Assembly: GCA_022747635.1 (NCBI GenBank)
Contig: JAKTNV010000006.1
Location: 71,587,590 to 71,651,589, forward strand
Reading direction: 5' to 3'
DNA from: Hetaerina americana
Taxonomy: Eukaryota; Arthropoda; Insecta; Odonata; Calopterygidae
DNA: 64,000 nucleotides
Position 1 is the first letter of the stretch. Every line of letters starts with the position of its first letter. The notes under the pieces are model-generated. The model did no database searches and had not been told where the DNA came from. It saw nothing but the letters and a program-made list of their open reading frames with translations. The translations under genes were made by a program, and so were the position numbers. Positions 23,831 to 36,270 of this stretch are shown here, piece after piece.

Positions 23831-24386
23831 ACAGGGTCCACTATAAAAGTAATGCGCAGTCTCAGGAAAATTATTATTGATCGTACTTGTACATATGCTT
23901 TAACTTCTTCAAAACACTCTCCCTCTGCATCAATACACTTTCGGAGACGTGTCTGCCACGCCTGAAAGGCACCCTGAAACTCCTCAACAGGAATGTCTCT
24001 AAGGAACGTTGTAACATAACATGCTTTAGGGTGTTTTCCACGGTCTCCCAATGCTTTCCTTTCAGCTCTCTTTCCAGTCGGGGAAACAAGTCGCAAGTCG
24101 GGACTGTAAAGGGGGTGGTGCTTCAGGCCAGGAAATTGGTAACGATGAAGGACGTGTGGCTGGGGGCATATGGAGTGTGGCTGGACGCTCCATCGCGAGG
24201 TGCTACCATGTCGAAAAACACACTTCACACGAAGGCACGTCTTTCCACTAAGACTTCTCGGGACAGAGTCGCGACCGGCTGCGTTGGAAGGGCAGATCCC
24301 CCCAAATTTCGACCGGTTTTACCACGCTGCTTTGGATATTCGTGCAACAATAAAAACATGCGCATCACTTTCATAATGTACCATGT
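23831..24386 (-). mobile_element. Internally deleted mariner, second family
   Basis: Imperfect inverted repeats bound the element: ACAGGGTCCACTATAAAAGT at 23831 (continuing AATGCGCA) and, on the minus strand from 24386, ACATGGTACATTATGAAAGT (continuing GATGCGCA). About 22 of 28 positions match. Between them is the C-terminal third of a mariner transposase on the minus strand (next entry). About 556 bp remain of a normal 1.3 kb. The diverged ends and frameshifts mark it as older than the element at 793, and the sequence belongs to a different mariner group. No clear TA duplication is visible. Confidence 0.8.
23900..24200 (-). pseudogene. Mariner transposase C-terminal remnant, frameshifted
   Basis: On the minus strand, successive mariner blocks fall in alternating frames. 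HPLYSPDL near 24120 is the conserved YSPDL box. FPRLERELKGKHWETVENT near 24080-24030 is in a second frame. VTTFLRDIPVEEFQGAFQAW then RLRKCIDAEGECFEE near 24010-23910 is back in the first. At least two frameshifts are needed. The DNA-binding N-terminus and the first catalytic aspartate are gone. The region of the second aspartate appears as RDGASSHT, where families usually have HDNA, so it too is changed. Non-functional. Confidence 0.85.
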
Positions 24387-24392
24387 ACATTT

Positions 24393-27300
24393 GATTAAAA
24401 AAATAGACGTAGAAAAACATGCTTTATGCGTTGACTATTTTAGCCAAAGGTTATCCAATAATCGGTCGGAGTAAACATTAATATTAAAAATCTAACGAAA
24501 GACAAAATCTTTTAACATGATTTCGGGGGGGAAAGCATTTGCATTTGTCTGATTACCAACCGAGCGAAAGTGGAAAACAAAAGGCTTCTCTAAATTAATG
24601 AAGAAACTGTACAATGCAATAGTTATTCGTGTTTACGCACTATAAGATTGACAATACAGTCAATATGTGAATTCACCAATTTTCCAAAGGACCTAAGGCC
24701 AAAATTTATATTTTTCCAACAAACGTGCCCGAACTTTGTTTACGACTTTTTCCCTTTGACACAATAACATGAGGCATGTCATAACGTAACATTTGAGAGC
24801 ATTTTTGACGTTTTCACAAAATCGATACTGACCTCGTCGGATAAGAAGGGTCAATAATTGCGGAGCGGTCGTTCGCAATGTGCCCACTCCACTGGCCCGC
24901 TCTGCACCGTAATGGGAGGAAGGAATACCAGCTCCAGATTCGTTAGTGCCATGGCCATTAAAGGATGGCCCCCAGGAGTTAATGGGGAATATTTAATTAA
25001 GGCAGAAAACATCCTTCCGTCATGCTGAAATTCGTTCATCCATGGCAAGGAAGAAGCCGTTCATGCGAAAAGATGGGAAATGCAATTTTCTACCGCAGGA
25101 CGAAAATGAGTTTAGGTGCAGAGCATCCGCTTTTTGAGAAAAATCGACGATTCCATCAAGGTCCTTAACAGCGTAACCCCGGAAAGAGAGGGAAGGAGTC
25201 ACAACCGTGCCAGCGTGACTCACATGCGGATGACGTAAAACGGCATGTTAGAAATAAATTTATGTTCATGTGACTTAGGCGACCACGACATCCATAAAAA
25301 TACCAATTTTGCCTTTTAAATATACCTAAACATAAAATTTGGAAAATGTAGGCATTAAACTACAGATATAGGACCATTATATTAATTGAATGATTGACGA
25401 GATTGAAGAGATTTAAAATTAAACATATGGTCAAACTGAAGTTCCCATGGAAGTTTTGATAGCAAAAAAATTGTAGGATTTTCTCAACGTAATGATAAAT
25501 CAATTAGATCCATAGCCTTTTGAATAATAAGAAAAAAACTTAAAAGCAACATTATCCATTTAAGTATCCACTATTTCCTAATTTAGAATAAACGTTAAAT
25601 GCTTCAAGGTTACTCAGTTCCGAGGCCCCAGTTCCTACCACGACACCTCACTACTTTTTTCACCTTAGCGCTTCCTTACCAATCGCTCGGCGAAACTAAA
25701 GCTCGCTCCAGTAGCTAAGCATCTTTAAGCAGCTCAAGTAAAATAAGCCTAAGCGGCTCAGGAAGCATTCCACATTTTGCGAGGCGCTCGTTTCACTATT
25801 CATTATAAAGCATTTAAACTCTGCATCAATACTGCCAAAAAAATAAAATAGCCACTGCACTCCAATTGTAATATAGGACAAATATGGAAATTTCCCGGCT
25901 ATCAAAATACAAGAGATAAATTTGAATTTTCTACTTGAAAGTCATCCGCGAACCAACCAATTGAGCCCAGTATTACGAAATTAGAAAAATTCTCGAGTTC
26001 GAACTTTTATCGAGTAGATAATTTTCAGTTAGGCAGTGTGGTATGAAGCCGCGCTTTCGCCTACTGGCCTACTAATACCACACACCTATATGTAACTCTA
26101 CATTTGTGATTTTCCGGAAACAAGTAGGTTCTAGACTACCGCAGGCGACATATGGAAAGAAACCGAGCCCCAAAACCTGAATGTGTAGATTACACACACC
26201 GTGGGGTGTACGAGATGCACGGATCTCACCACATTCTATATCATCCAACTCACTTCCGGGCTGAATATGGCGATCCGGTTTGACTCTGAGAGCAAAACTT
26301 ACTTGATAAATGATCGCTCATCTGTGAGAAATGTTTCTTGATAAAAATATCCATTACACGTCTCATAAAGAATCCCATTGCGTGTTTCCTTTCATTTATT
26401 AGTGCATGACGACCCACGGCTTAAGACAGGACGAGGAAAATAAACACCTAAGCGGTCAAATGAGTCCTTTCCTCGTGATGCATCACTCATCATTGCGGAA
26501 ACTAATACTAATGAATACCGCTGAAGTCGAACGTACGAGAACACTTCTCAATTTGAACCACTAAACATGAAAACACGAATCTATATAGTTCCTTTTTATC
26601 TAGATATAGATTCTATATAGAAACTTATAATATGTTTAGTTTATTTTAAACAAGAATATACCAAAAGAGCTGTAGGTGCTAGAATCGGAAGAAGAAATTG
26701 GAAAAAATATTAACTAACAGATCTTAAGAATTTTCGCCATAGCTCAAAAAAATACAAGTATTTAGATAAGCCAATGGGGGATAGAAAATAGAAAGAATGT
26801 TGATGCGTTTTGCAAGTTGCTACGGGGATTACGAAGTGAGGAAATGAATTTTAAAATCAATTTTAAAGTTTATTGGACGACGATCGGATATATAAAACAT
26901 TAGAATTTGGCAAGGGGTCAGATTCAGTAAAAGAAGGGAAACACAACATTATTTTTTTCAACGAACTGTACTATTAGTTGAAGTAATTAGCTACCGTCCT
27001 ATTCACAGCTGGATATATCAATGAAAATTCGTCAATAAATACCTGCTAGTGATCCACCTCTACTTCCACAAAAAGATTCAAATTACCAAACATTTATATT
27101 TTACGCCTAACAGTGCAAAACGGTCACCAAGCACGGCGAAAATACAAGCACTTATTAAAAAAATATTGTCTCCGTCCACAACTGAAAAATGAATAAATGA
27201 ATGAACTAAATAAATACATAACGGCCTGCAAAACTTCTGATTGAGAACGATACAAAGAGAGGGATAAAAGAATTTAAAAAACCAAGGCCATTCGGCTTTA

Positions 27301-28420
27301 AAATTTGGCCTTGCGGCAGTTAAAAAGTGTAAAGTCGTACATAATATTTTTATCGCCTAGGGGATTGATATTAGTTGCATAAAATCGCCAAAAATATGCT
27401 TTTAACATGAAAAGCAAGTAACTGAAAGTCATTGCAAACCTTAATAACATGTTTCCCTCTAAGACAAAACGTTTGGATTGGGGATTACGGGAATGAACAC
27501 TCTCAAGTCCCCATCATGTGTTAACACAAAGATAGTTGGTACAGATAGGGCCCTGATGGTCGGTAATTACATTTAGAAGTCGACAGAGTACCCTTACAAC
27601 CGTCACAACGCAAACAACTCTCCAAATCTTTGGTAATTGTGGATGAGCATGGGTGCCTGCAAATTTTTCATGTTGAAAATGTTCTAAAGCTAAATAGCGT
27701 AAGAGACAAACTACGTAGTTCATTATGATCAATAAAAAAACAGACGCGTAACGCAAAACGTGGAAACTGTAGAGCCTTTGGAGATAGTTGAAGGAGTTGT
27801 TCTGCAGCTGGTACCACCGGAGGTGGAACGACATTTTCCGTTTTTCAGCCAGAAAGGAACATTTTCTGTGAGTAAAAAGACATTGTGCGTTCATGCAGAG
27901 GTATTACCGCCCAATGTTTTCAAAGTGTGTTTAATTTGAACGAGTAAATCGATATCCCTGACACGATACGAGAAAAGATCAAACTATTCTTTACTATTAG
28001 TTATACTATTAATATCAAAGTATTACTACCTAATGAAGAAGTTGTCTGAAAATTATAGTTTTCCTTACTAGCAAAAACTCTATTGAATACATACAATAGA
28101 AATCATTAAATTTGAACAGAATTAAATTGAATTTTATTAACTCAATATACATGCAGAATCTGGTGTAGAACATATCCACCATAGCAGAGTAGTAAATGGT
28201 ATAATGTTTAGAAAGTAGCACATCCAGTAGATCATATACCAGAAATACCTCAAAAAACCCATTATGCATGTCAGTTAGTAGTTACGGGGTAGTTCCTCAT
28301 ATTCAGGGATAATAAAAAAGAACCAATAACCTACTCGTATTCCGACGTAAGCTTTCACACAGTGAGCTACCAATTCATCAACACGGTATGCGGTCTCTAT
28401 TAGATGTGTTTTACAATACA
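24393..28420. other. AT-rich noncoding DNA
   Basis: 4 kb without a recognisable gene. A 126-codon minus frame at 27514-27894 is rich in hydrophobic and aromatic residues but matches nothing I know. GTGTGGTAT and ATACCACAC (about 26036-26091) are inverted around a 38-base spacer. Confidence 0.5.
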
Positions 28421-28426
28421 GATGTA

Positions 28427-28670
28427 CACGTGTCACGTACCTCTATGAATTACTTGCCGAGGAGCGCGCGTGTACATGTTGTATCCACGGATGCACGTAC
28501 GCCATGACCAAATATAGACGCGTTCTATGATCCTTGCTGCGACAGATGGACACATGGAGAAATGTTATAATACAAGACATTCGTAAGATTCACTTGTTTT
28601 GCTCGCAGTATACACATGCTTGACATTACAGTGCATTCAGTACGATTACACGCTTATCGTGGCACACGTG
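28427..28670. promoter_or_regulatory. Cluster of E-box and CACGTAC motifs, possible enhancer
   Basis: CACGTG at 28427-28432 and 28665-28670, and CACGTAC at 28434-28440 and 28494-28500. The first two are separated by one base, giving CACGTGTCACGTAC. CACGTG is bound by bHLH and bHLH-PAS factors. Density is well above that of the AT-rich flanks. No gene is adjacent, so function is inference. Confidence 0.3.
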
Positions 28671-28699
28671 AAGAGCGTGTACTCGCGTTGAATACACAT

Positions 28700-29384
28700 C
28701 GCTCAATGCATACTAGTGTGAAATTGAAAAAAAGGGATTCAATATACAGGGGAGGGTACAAATAATAAATATGTTGAAATAATCAAAGAATTGGATCACC
28801 AGATGTGATACATTGAAAATTAGCCATTAGGTGAAGAAAATGAAAGCGCCTCTGTTTAGCCCCACTCCTTTCGCTTCGCTTGGACTACCTTTAAGGGAAA
28901 CGTTCGCCTCAAAAGACAATTCAGAGGAAAAGCAATCGTGCAATTGAGTGAATTTAGACGTATTAAGTTATTAATTATCTGGTTAATGTTATTTGATGGC
29001 TCTGTATGGAATAATAATGCAGAATAATAGGTTAATCACGTGTTTCCCGAGCCTAATTAAAGGAATTGTTCTGAGTGCAATACTCGTTGATATTTTGGCA
29101 AAAATTTAAATTATATACATGAGATGTTCATGTAAATTGTTTAATTATGCTTGAATTCAAACATTTGTGGCATATTGTCCAATTTACAGTTTACCTGGAG
29201 AGCGACACACTATGGCAAACCATTTATCCCTGGTATATAATATCGTAACCTCTTCAGAAAAAATTAAGCACTCGAGTGCGCCCTGATATCTACCAAAGGT
29301 TATATTAATTTTTGAACAACATCAAGCGGGCCAACTATGTTTGATAAAATAATATATACTTAAGAGATGGAATTTCACCGGTAT
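28700..29384. other. AT-rich noncoding DNA
   Basis: Nothing recognised. Confidence 0.6.
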
Positions 29385-29655
29385 GGTAGTTTTTTATGGG
29401 AGGCGACCGACAGCTAAGGTCATTTGCACCATTAGGGAACCAGGCGTCGGTATAAGCCGACTATTGTCGTAAGGCGCCAAGGGGTCCGCAGTTTAACGCC
29501 CCATCCGACGGACGCCGTACTCACTCAAAGTGCTGTCCACAAAGCACCTCAAGTAGGGATCGGGATACCACGGGAAAATTATTTGTTCCCAGGATTTGAA
29601 CCCGGGTCCTCTCGGTGGGAAGCCTGTACGTTAGCCACCACACCATCGCGATCCC
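29385..29655 (-). mobile_element. tRNA-headed SINE
   Basis: On the minus strand it starts GGGATCGCGATGGTGTGGTG with A-box-like GGTGTGGTGGCTAACG and a good B box GGGTTCAAATCC inside CCCGGGTTCAAATCCTGGG. The body includes GGATGGGGCGTTAAACTGCG, GACCCCTTGGCGCC and ends GCCTCCCATAAAAAAC. Length is about 270 bp. The head fits an RNA polymerase III internal promoter. A short GGTAT lies on both sides but is too short to claim as a target duplication. The body resembles conserved central domains of arthropod SINEs, but I cannot assign the superfamily. Confidence 0.75.
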
Positions 29656-31388
29656 TCATCATTAAGGTATAAGGCAATGCGATTAAGAGACGAAATTCAA
29701 ACATTTTCAAACAAATACGAGTATCTTAGTGGAACCGTTGGTGTCCCAGCAGTACTTATTTACTGTTCACAACGGAAAATAGGTAAATAATGCGAGTAAG
29801 TTTCATTTAGAATATTTAATCGGGGTTAATTGAAATAGGAGTACATGTATCCCCTTCACGACAATACATCCGCTCCCAAGAATCTTTCTCCAGCGACAGT
29901 GAATTTCGGATTTGTGCGGTGACCTGAGTTCTGCATTCCTAGGCCTAGTTTAAAACCTGGCTGTGGATGATACTTCCGCCGTGGGGAGGGGAGAGCAATT
30001 CCAATGGCACTTTGAACCGTGTATTTTTCGTCAAGAGTAGGCTAATAAAGACGCCTGGTTCATCTCAGCCTCGCTTCTCCCTAAATATTTATACCTTCAA
30101 ATTCCGTCTAATGGGACAAATTACCAACACTGAACTCACCCCAGGCTCGGATAAATAATGGAAGCAACAGTTTATACATAAAATTCTGTCGAAGGATATC
30201 ACCGAGATGAATAGATTACCATTTACCAGAGAAAGTGAAAATGGAAAATCATCGCAGGGACGTCACTTTTTCTCGATACTGACTGGTCTCGCTCACCCAT
30301 TCGTCAGTCGATTCACGTCGAGCGAAAGAGGGTTGGAATTACACAGGGGCAAAATGAGCAAAGAGCCCTGGGTGACAACATCCCTTCCAGGCAGCCAACA
30401 TTCGGAGCGATCTCGGAAGCCAGGTTGGCGAACTAGTCTCTTTTTAAAGTGGCACAAGAGAATATGGAACAATACTCTAAGCGCCAGAACAGCCATTTCC
30501 CCAGGGCCGGACCCCTGCATCGATCGTCCTTTCCACGCTTCTGAGACAACAGAAAAGTGTCAATCCATTAAATGCGGACGTTTCTACACTCCGTTCCGAA
30601 GAGGGGGAGAAAATAAAAGGTATCGCGAGATCTAAATTTAACTTCCACTTCGGATGAAGCACTGGCCTGAAACTTGGAAATTTCCGCCGTAAGTCATCAC
30701 CGAGAACACCCGAAAATTTTTCATGAGCCAAGATTAAAAATATCCGGAGTTTATTGGAGAGCGAATGGATTTAAATCACGAAATCTCCTTTAAAATGCAA
30801 TGATGGATACTGATAAGTATACAACGATAAATAGGATCAACTATTATCGCAAAAAAATTTGGATTATGTGCATTTTTAGCTCGATTATTACGATTTATGA
30901 ACAGCTATGATTATTCCTTTGCCTAAACAGCTATAACATCAATAATATAGTTAATTGAAACAATTACCTTCAAAACTCGTCCACATTTTATATTCTGAAT
31001 GACAAGTACTAGGGACTTCCATTAAGAGCTACAGATGTGACAGAAGAAAGAGAAAGGCAAACACTAAAATAATTAGGAAAAATGAGACGGTATGCTACGG
31101 CTAGACGTTACGGTTTATTATGCTACCAATTAATGATTTCAGTTGGTTAGCGAAAACGAATTCTCGCGTTTAACAATAGAGACTGTGCCTGGTTATACAG
31201 AGGTTAGTCGTAAATCATCGAGGCCAAGAAAAAAAAATGCCAAAGATGCAAGTGATATAAATGCCGTAGTACTTAAAAAAGGAATGACTTGAATGTGCCC
31301 CAACACTCCTACAAAACAGACTTAACTTTGGAAACGTTGAATGTTCCCCTGACTAGCCATTAAATAGTTCAACTCCCAGACTTCATTT
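29656..31388. other. Noncoding DNA
   Basis: 30200-30640 is GC-balanced and has a 142-codon plus frame beginning at 30207 with no recognised domain. Opposed frames of 75-84 codons overlap it. I see no splice sites or start context that would make it a gene. Confidence 0.45.
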
Positions 31389-31934
31389 TCAACGAACTGA
31401 CTGTTGAATGGGGGAAACGCGCATCGTCGCTTCCGTCGTGGGATTTAAAATAAAACGAGGATTTATAAATCCGGATTTGGGAGCTAAGTATCCACAAAAT
31501 CGACTTCCTCCCGTGTCCTCACGCCCTCCCTCCTCGAGAGGAGAAACGAGAGGAAGAGAGTAGACAGCCCTAGGAGTTAGACTTCCGGGCTCAAGAAATA
31601 GAACGCGGGGTTGAAATATATAAGTGAAAGAAAAAAAAAGGAATGGACGAAATAACGAAGCAAGGGTCGTATGGAGTCGAAGTTCTCCCTTCCTTTTTCC
31701 GGAGCAAAGGAAATGACGTGCCCATTGTTTTGTGTGCAAACATTTCAAGCTAGCTCGCTTTGCGCGAAACAGAGGGAAGGCTAGGGAAAAAATGTTCCAC
31801 CACTCGGGATAAAATACGTCAACCCCGCTTGATGTACCAGCATATACAAAACATTCACGACTCCACATACAACTTAAATGGGGTTGCCAGAAATATATGA
31901 CGCGAATATTGAGGGTAAATTGTTCATCCGTCAT
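31389..31934 (-). CDS. 181-codon open frame, unknown (weak)
   Basis: It opens with ATG at 31932-31934 (MTDEQFTLNIRVIYFWQPHL) and ends at 31389. The length is unusual for non-island sequence in this window, and the local GC is raised in the central part. The translation is rich in aromatic and hydrophobic residues in its first two thirds but shows no domain or repeat I recognise. No signal peptide is obvious. Most likely a chance frame or part of an old repeat. Confidence 0.15.
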   Translation of the reverse strand: MTDEQFTLNIRVIYFWQPHLSCMWSRECFVYAGTSSGVDVFYPEWWNIFSLAFPLFRAKRASLKCLHTKQWARHFLCSGKRKGELRLHTTLASLFRPFLFFSFTYIFQPRVLFLEPGSLTPRAVYSLPLVSPLEEGGREDTGGSRFCGYLAPKSGFINPRFILNPTTEATMRVSPIQQSVR

Positions 31935-34445
31935 GGTTTTTGGACATGAAACAGCTTTTCAGTACGAAAATAGCATTTATGACGATTTACAGGGGAGAAA
32001 CGATGCCTTAAGGCAGTGATATCCATACGTGACTCACACGACCAAATCGAAATGTCATCCTCTTAGGTGTCTAAATCAATCTTTTTGCTATGCTCGAACG
32101 GGATCCATTTCGATTCTCGAAGTTTCGAAAATAAACGTACGCTCCTGGCAGCGAAAATAAACCGCGCTCTGACGGACGCACCATGTCAAAAACATGAGTT
32201 GATTTTACAACACCTCCACATATTTGGATTCCAAATGACACTCTCTCAACGCTAGCTCCTGGTTAAATTATACCGCCAGAAATCGATGATAACTTCGTTG
32301 ACACTCATTTAACTGAAAGAGAGACCTATCTTTGACAAAAATTAGTTTGGGTCGAAACCTAGGTAGGTTAAATGAAGTGTTTGTGGAATTACAAAGTTAC
32401 TTCGTTCATTTCAATATGTAGTGTAAATGCCATAAAGTTACGCCTGAGACAACAAAATTTGACTTATAAAATCTGATCAAAGAAAAGACACTTCAGCGGT
32501 GCGGAAACCTGAGAAAACACAATTTTCTGAATTCCATCACGGCGTGTTCCAATTACCGCTCTGGGTACTTGCAATAATCTTAAGAAGAGCATACGATGCG
32601 GATGCGAGGCAAAAAATGAAATGACAGTGACAACTCACTCACTTGTTACCGCGCATCATAACATTTTAGCGAATCCGATAAATGGTTATCCCCCTAGGCG
32701 AATGTCACGAGGGCTACTACCCTAAACTCAACTTCGGGGAACGCACAGAATAAATTCGAGAGCAAAACTTGGCGTTTAATGGAACTAATCCTTATTAACT
32801 TTACATGTTCTGAGGACAAAACAATCACACTACCGCCAAAGGAGTACTCAGTATTTTATGGAATTAGATCAATACCCACATTCAATCACATATATTCTCT
32901 TATTTACTTGCTTCTTATATGTTAAATACAACATGAACAAATTCTTGAAGGCAGGAAAAATAACACTTATCCATACAGTTTATAAAAATCGCATGGATTC
33001 AATGGTTCATGGCGTTTTGGGATTTCAGCGTTAAGATAATGTGAGTTAGTATTAAAACATCAAAATTAATATTGATGAAAATGTGAAATAAAATCATAAT
33101 TTGGGCCACGTGGCCAGTAACCGAAATGAGAATATAAAAAGCGATTACACAGCTGCACCGAAAAAAGGCTGTGTATCCAGGCTGATATCAAAGACGATTA
33201 TTTTGCCATTAATACAACAATAAAAAGTAATTGTTATCAAATCGTAGGGACGGTCATTTGCGGCAAAGAAAAATTCTATTCCAGGAGCAAATAATAAATT
33301 CCACACGCGGCAACATCATTACAAATTAGACTGGCACAAAAACACGCAGAACAAACACGCAAATTTGGCTACGATTATAAACGCCAAGGACTTTCTAAGA
33401 TAATCACGCCATTTCATGCAAGAGGATAGTTAAACCCAGTGAGCGTGATTTTCTTAGAAGGCGAGTGTAATTTAGAAGTGAACGCGAAGCGAAACGCGAT
33501 GAACTCCAGGAGGAAAAATTGCATCATTGTTCTGATAAAAGACACCAGTATCGATCCTCAAATGTACGAAACTCGTGGAAGAACAGACCAAGATAAGATA
33601 CGCGCTTTTAAAGGATTTACCTTCAAGATCATGAACTCATTGCTAACGAATTCCTTAATCTGAACGCTCATGATAGTTAAAACACTGAAACAATTTGACG
33701 TTAGATCAATTCCACAACACTTACAATTGTCTGGCAACGTCATCTGTAGCTAAAAGTGAGCAGCAAATGAGAGAGAATATATTGATAATATACCTGATCA
33801 CTGAGAGAATACACGACATCAGCTATTGAATAAAGGTTTGCATTTGAATCCTACTATTTTCTGCTGAACGAATGGCGTTTGAGATTTGACTATGACGAAA
33901 AAAGGCGAAAAGGAAACCATCTCATAATAGGGAAAATAATTTCAAATAGACCGATGGACTGAGCTCGAGGACCAAAATTTCACAGAAACAATGCATCAAA
34001 ACCAAAACACAGTAAATCAATCATTCCCGCTCCTCTTCTGTTAAAAATAGAATAAATCTCAGGAGTTGCATTTTGGTGTCGTGCTTCCCAATAGAGCTCC
34101 TGGCGAAAAGGTTTCAGACACTTGCTAAATATTTCGGTCCCTTTGGCCATCCATTAATATCACATCTCCGCAGAATTGGTGACTCCGAGGAGAACGGTGA
34201 CCCTCGGTAAAATATCGATAATCGCAAGCAATTTGTTTTCAGATATCCATCCGCAACGACCCCAATTCGGCCCGCACCCTTCGTCCATTCACATCAAGCC
34301 CAGCAAGCAATCCGCTAAAACGTACATGATCAAGCCCAAGAGACAACTCAAACGATAGCATGAGTAGATATTTTTCTAATCTAATCTTTCAAAGTCTTCT
34401 TTTGGGAGCGGGCCATGTGAGGATCGACCGAATGCCCGTCTCTGA
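31935..34445. other. AT-rich noncoding DNA
   Basis: Nothing recognised. Confidence 0.6.
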
Positions 34446-34630
34446 ACACACTTTTATTGAAATTATAATATCGCCAACCTATCGATTACTACTGTTGAAA
34501 GAAGCAAGGGAGCGCAGTGAGCTGATGTATACAGTAAAACACACTTTTATTGAAATTATAATATCGCCAAACTATCGATTACTACTGTTGAAGAAGCAAG
34601 GGAGCGCAGTATGCCGATGTATACAGTAAA
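34446..34630 (+). repeat. Two-copy 93-bp tandem duplication
   Basis: Units 34446-34538 and 34539-34630 both run from ACACACTTTTATTGAAATTA to GATGTATACAGTAAA. They differ by one missing A (GTTGAAAGAAGC versus GTTGAAGAAGC) and a few substitutions. High identity implies a fairly recent event. Confidence 0.95.
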
Positions 34631-34729
34631 ATGGAAAGGTACTACGAAGAATTCTACCATAATAAACAACCGCTGATATCAAAGAAAAGTATGTATTAAT
34701 TAAAACTCATACATAGCGAATTAAAGCAC

Positions 34730-34919
34730 CTTCCAAGGAATTTGAATAAAACGTGACATTCATTAAAATTAACTTTAAACCTGGCAAGAAACAGATTAAA
34801 AAGAAACACGAACAATTATATTGAAAGGACTTAATCTGGATGAAACTAATCCCGGTATATTTCATGATGACGGTGAGAAAATTACTAATTACAGGAATGG
34901 ACAAATATTAGAATTAATT
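34730..34919 (+). repeat. 190-bp direct repeat, left copy
   Basis: Begins CTTCCAAGGAATTTGAATAA and ends ATTAGAATTAATT. It matches 36082-36270 over its whole length with only scattered changes. The ends lack TG...CA, so this is not an obvious LTR. Confidence 0.9.
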
Positions 34920-34959
34920 CGGCGGGTGTAGGACGTGGACGGTAGAATCAGCAGGGAAC

Positions 34960-35240
34960 TGAAGATGGGAGGCAATGGAAACATGGTTCTGCAGAAGAAC
35001 GATATAAATAAAATGGCTAGATAGGCTAACAAGTAAAGTACTTAGAATAGTGAGTGAAAAGAGAATCCTATGGAGGACAATTACTAGAGAACGGGAACTT
35101 TTTTGGGCACTTAAAGAGGAACGATGGCTTACTGAAGACCAAAAATTAAGGAATCATGGAGGGAAGAAAACATAGATCAAGGCCTAGAAAAAAATTACCA
35201 GAAGCATGAAATGGAGCATGCCGGTGCACGGAGCTGTGCG
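34960..35240 (+). mobile_element. Non-LTR retrotransposon RT C-terminal remnant (second LINE group)
   Basis: From 34969 the plus frame reads EAMETWFCRRT, a TAA stop, then IKWLDRLTSKVLRIVSEKRI and LWRTITRERELFWALKEERW. After a frameshift it gives RKHRSRPRKK. This is the ordered EAxEMW..RR - KWxDR - EVLxxVxEKR - RPRK pattern of the segment after the RT domain. The wording differs from the 60 kb family, so it belongs to another lineage. It is broken by a stop and at least one frameshift. Confidence 0.75.
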
Positions 35241-35629
35241 GGAATGTGGGCATAGTTTTGAGAGTTGCTGAAAAGCGATCCTCCGACTGATTACCTGTAA
35301 ATATGAAACTTATCGATACAGCTCCATCGCAATATATTGTCACATTGAATTTTGCTTAATTTACAGGTCATGTGACTCGGAAGACAATTTTAAGCCATGC
35401 CGATTTTCACTCCTCCCTCTTTGGCTATATGAGTTATATATATCATAAAAAGCATTCAGGATGTTCATACAACAACAATATCATAAATTTTGTTGGATAA
35501 AATTTGTGATATTAATGATTGATTTTGTGGGAGTCTCGCAATCTACATTGACATCGCATGTGTAGGCAGAAAATCACCAAAATGCGAAACCGTTATCACA
35601 TCAGATTCGACGCAATGCAATATTGAACA
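35241..35629. other. AT-rich noncoding DNA
   Basis: Nothing recognised. Confidence 0.6.
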
Positions 35630-36075
35630 TCCCTGGGGGGAGGATACCAAGTGGGGGGGGCGTAAAATGATTGGCAGGCAGTCTGAATTACCGAAGGTGG
35701 GAAGGGGGGGAATATGGGTTAGATGAGGCTCTGCCATGCCGCTATCCAGCGATGATCCCCGGTGGGAATTGGAGCGGAAGAAAGCGGCAAACCGCAACTT
35801 AAGGGTCACAGGGAGCGAGCGACGTGGGAGGGGCGCGGGTGTGGCTGAAGGAGGAGAAGGGCGGACCAGCACTTGCTTCGACACGAGTGTGCGTGGAGGA
35901 GAGCGATGAGACGGAGGCGTGTGTTTGGTGAGGGCTGAATAAAAAAATGTGACGGAAGAAAGCGGAGGAGATGGAGTGTGCTGGGAAGTGTGCGGAAAAA
36001 GGAAACATAACAACAAACACGAGAGGATGAGGGTTGAGAGCGAGTGAGGGAGGGCAGTGGTTAGGGACCAACCTC
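35630..36075. other. GC-rich island, G-rich on the plus strand
   Basis: G runs (GTGGGGGGGGCG near 35651) and AGGAGGAGAAGGGCG-like purine sequence. Minus frames of 122 and 198 codons overlap in different phases and extend into the flanking 190-bp repeat, so they are not credible genes. The island sits directly against the right repeat copy. Confidence 0.6.
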
Positions 36076-36081
36076 GGGTAT

Positions 36082-36270
36082 CTTCCAAGGCATTTGAATA
36101 AAACGTGACATTCATTAAAATTAACTTTAAACCTGGCACGAAACAGATTAAACAGAAACACGTACAATTAAATTAAAAGGACTTAATCTGGATGGAACTA
36201 ATTCGGTACATTTCATGATGATGGGGACAAAATTACTAATTACAGGAATGGATAAATATTAGAATTAATT
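36082..36270 (+). repeat. 190-bp direct repeat, right copy
   Basis: CTTCCAAGGCATTTGAATAA to ATTAGAATTAATT, the partner of 34730-34919. The two starts are 1352 bases apart. Confidence 0.9.

Noticed and set aside
27514..27894. 126-codon minus frame as a transposase
   Set aside because: Checked for Tc1/mariner and other transposase motifs (YSPDL, DN, WVPH) in nearby frames and found none.
35543..36167. 198- and 122-codon minus frames
   Set aside because: Their N-termini lie in the 190-bp repeat and the rest in a skewed island, so they are composite chance frames.
34730..36270. LTR retrotransposon
   Set aside because: The 190-bp repeats lack TG...CA ends, no primer-binding site or polypurine tract is evident, and the enclosed RT remnant is of LINE type.
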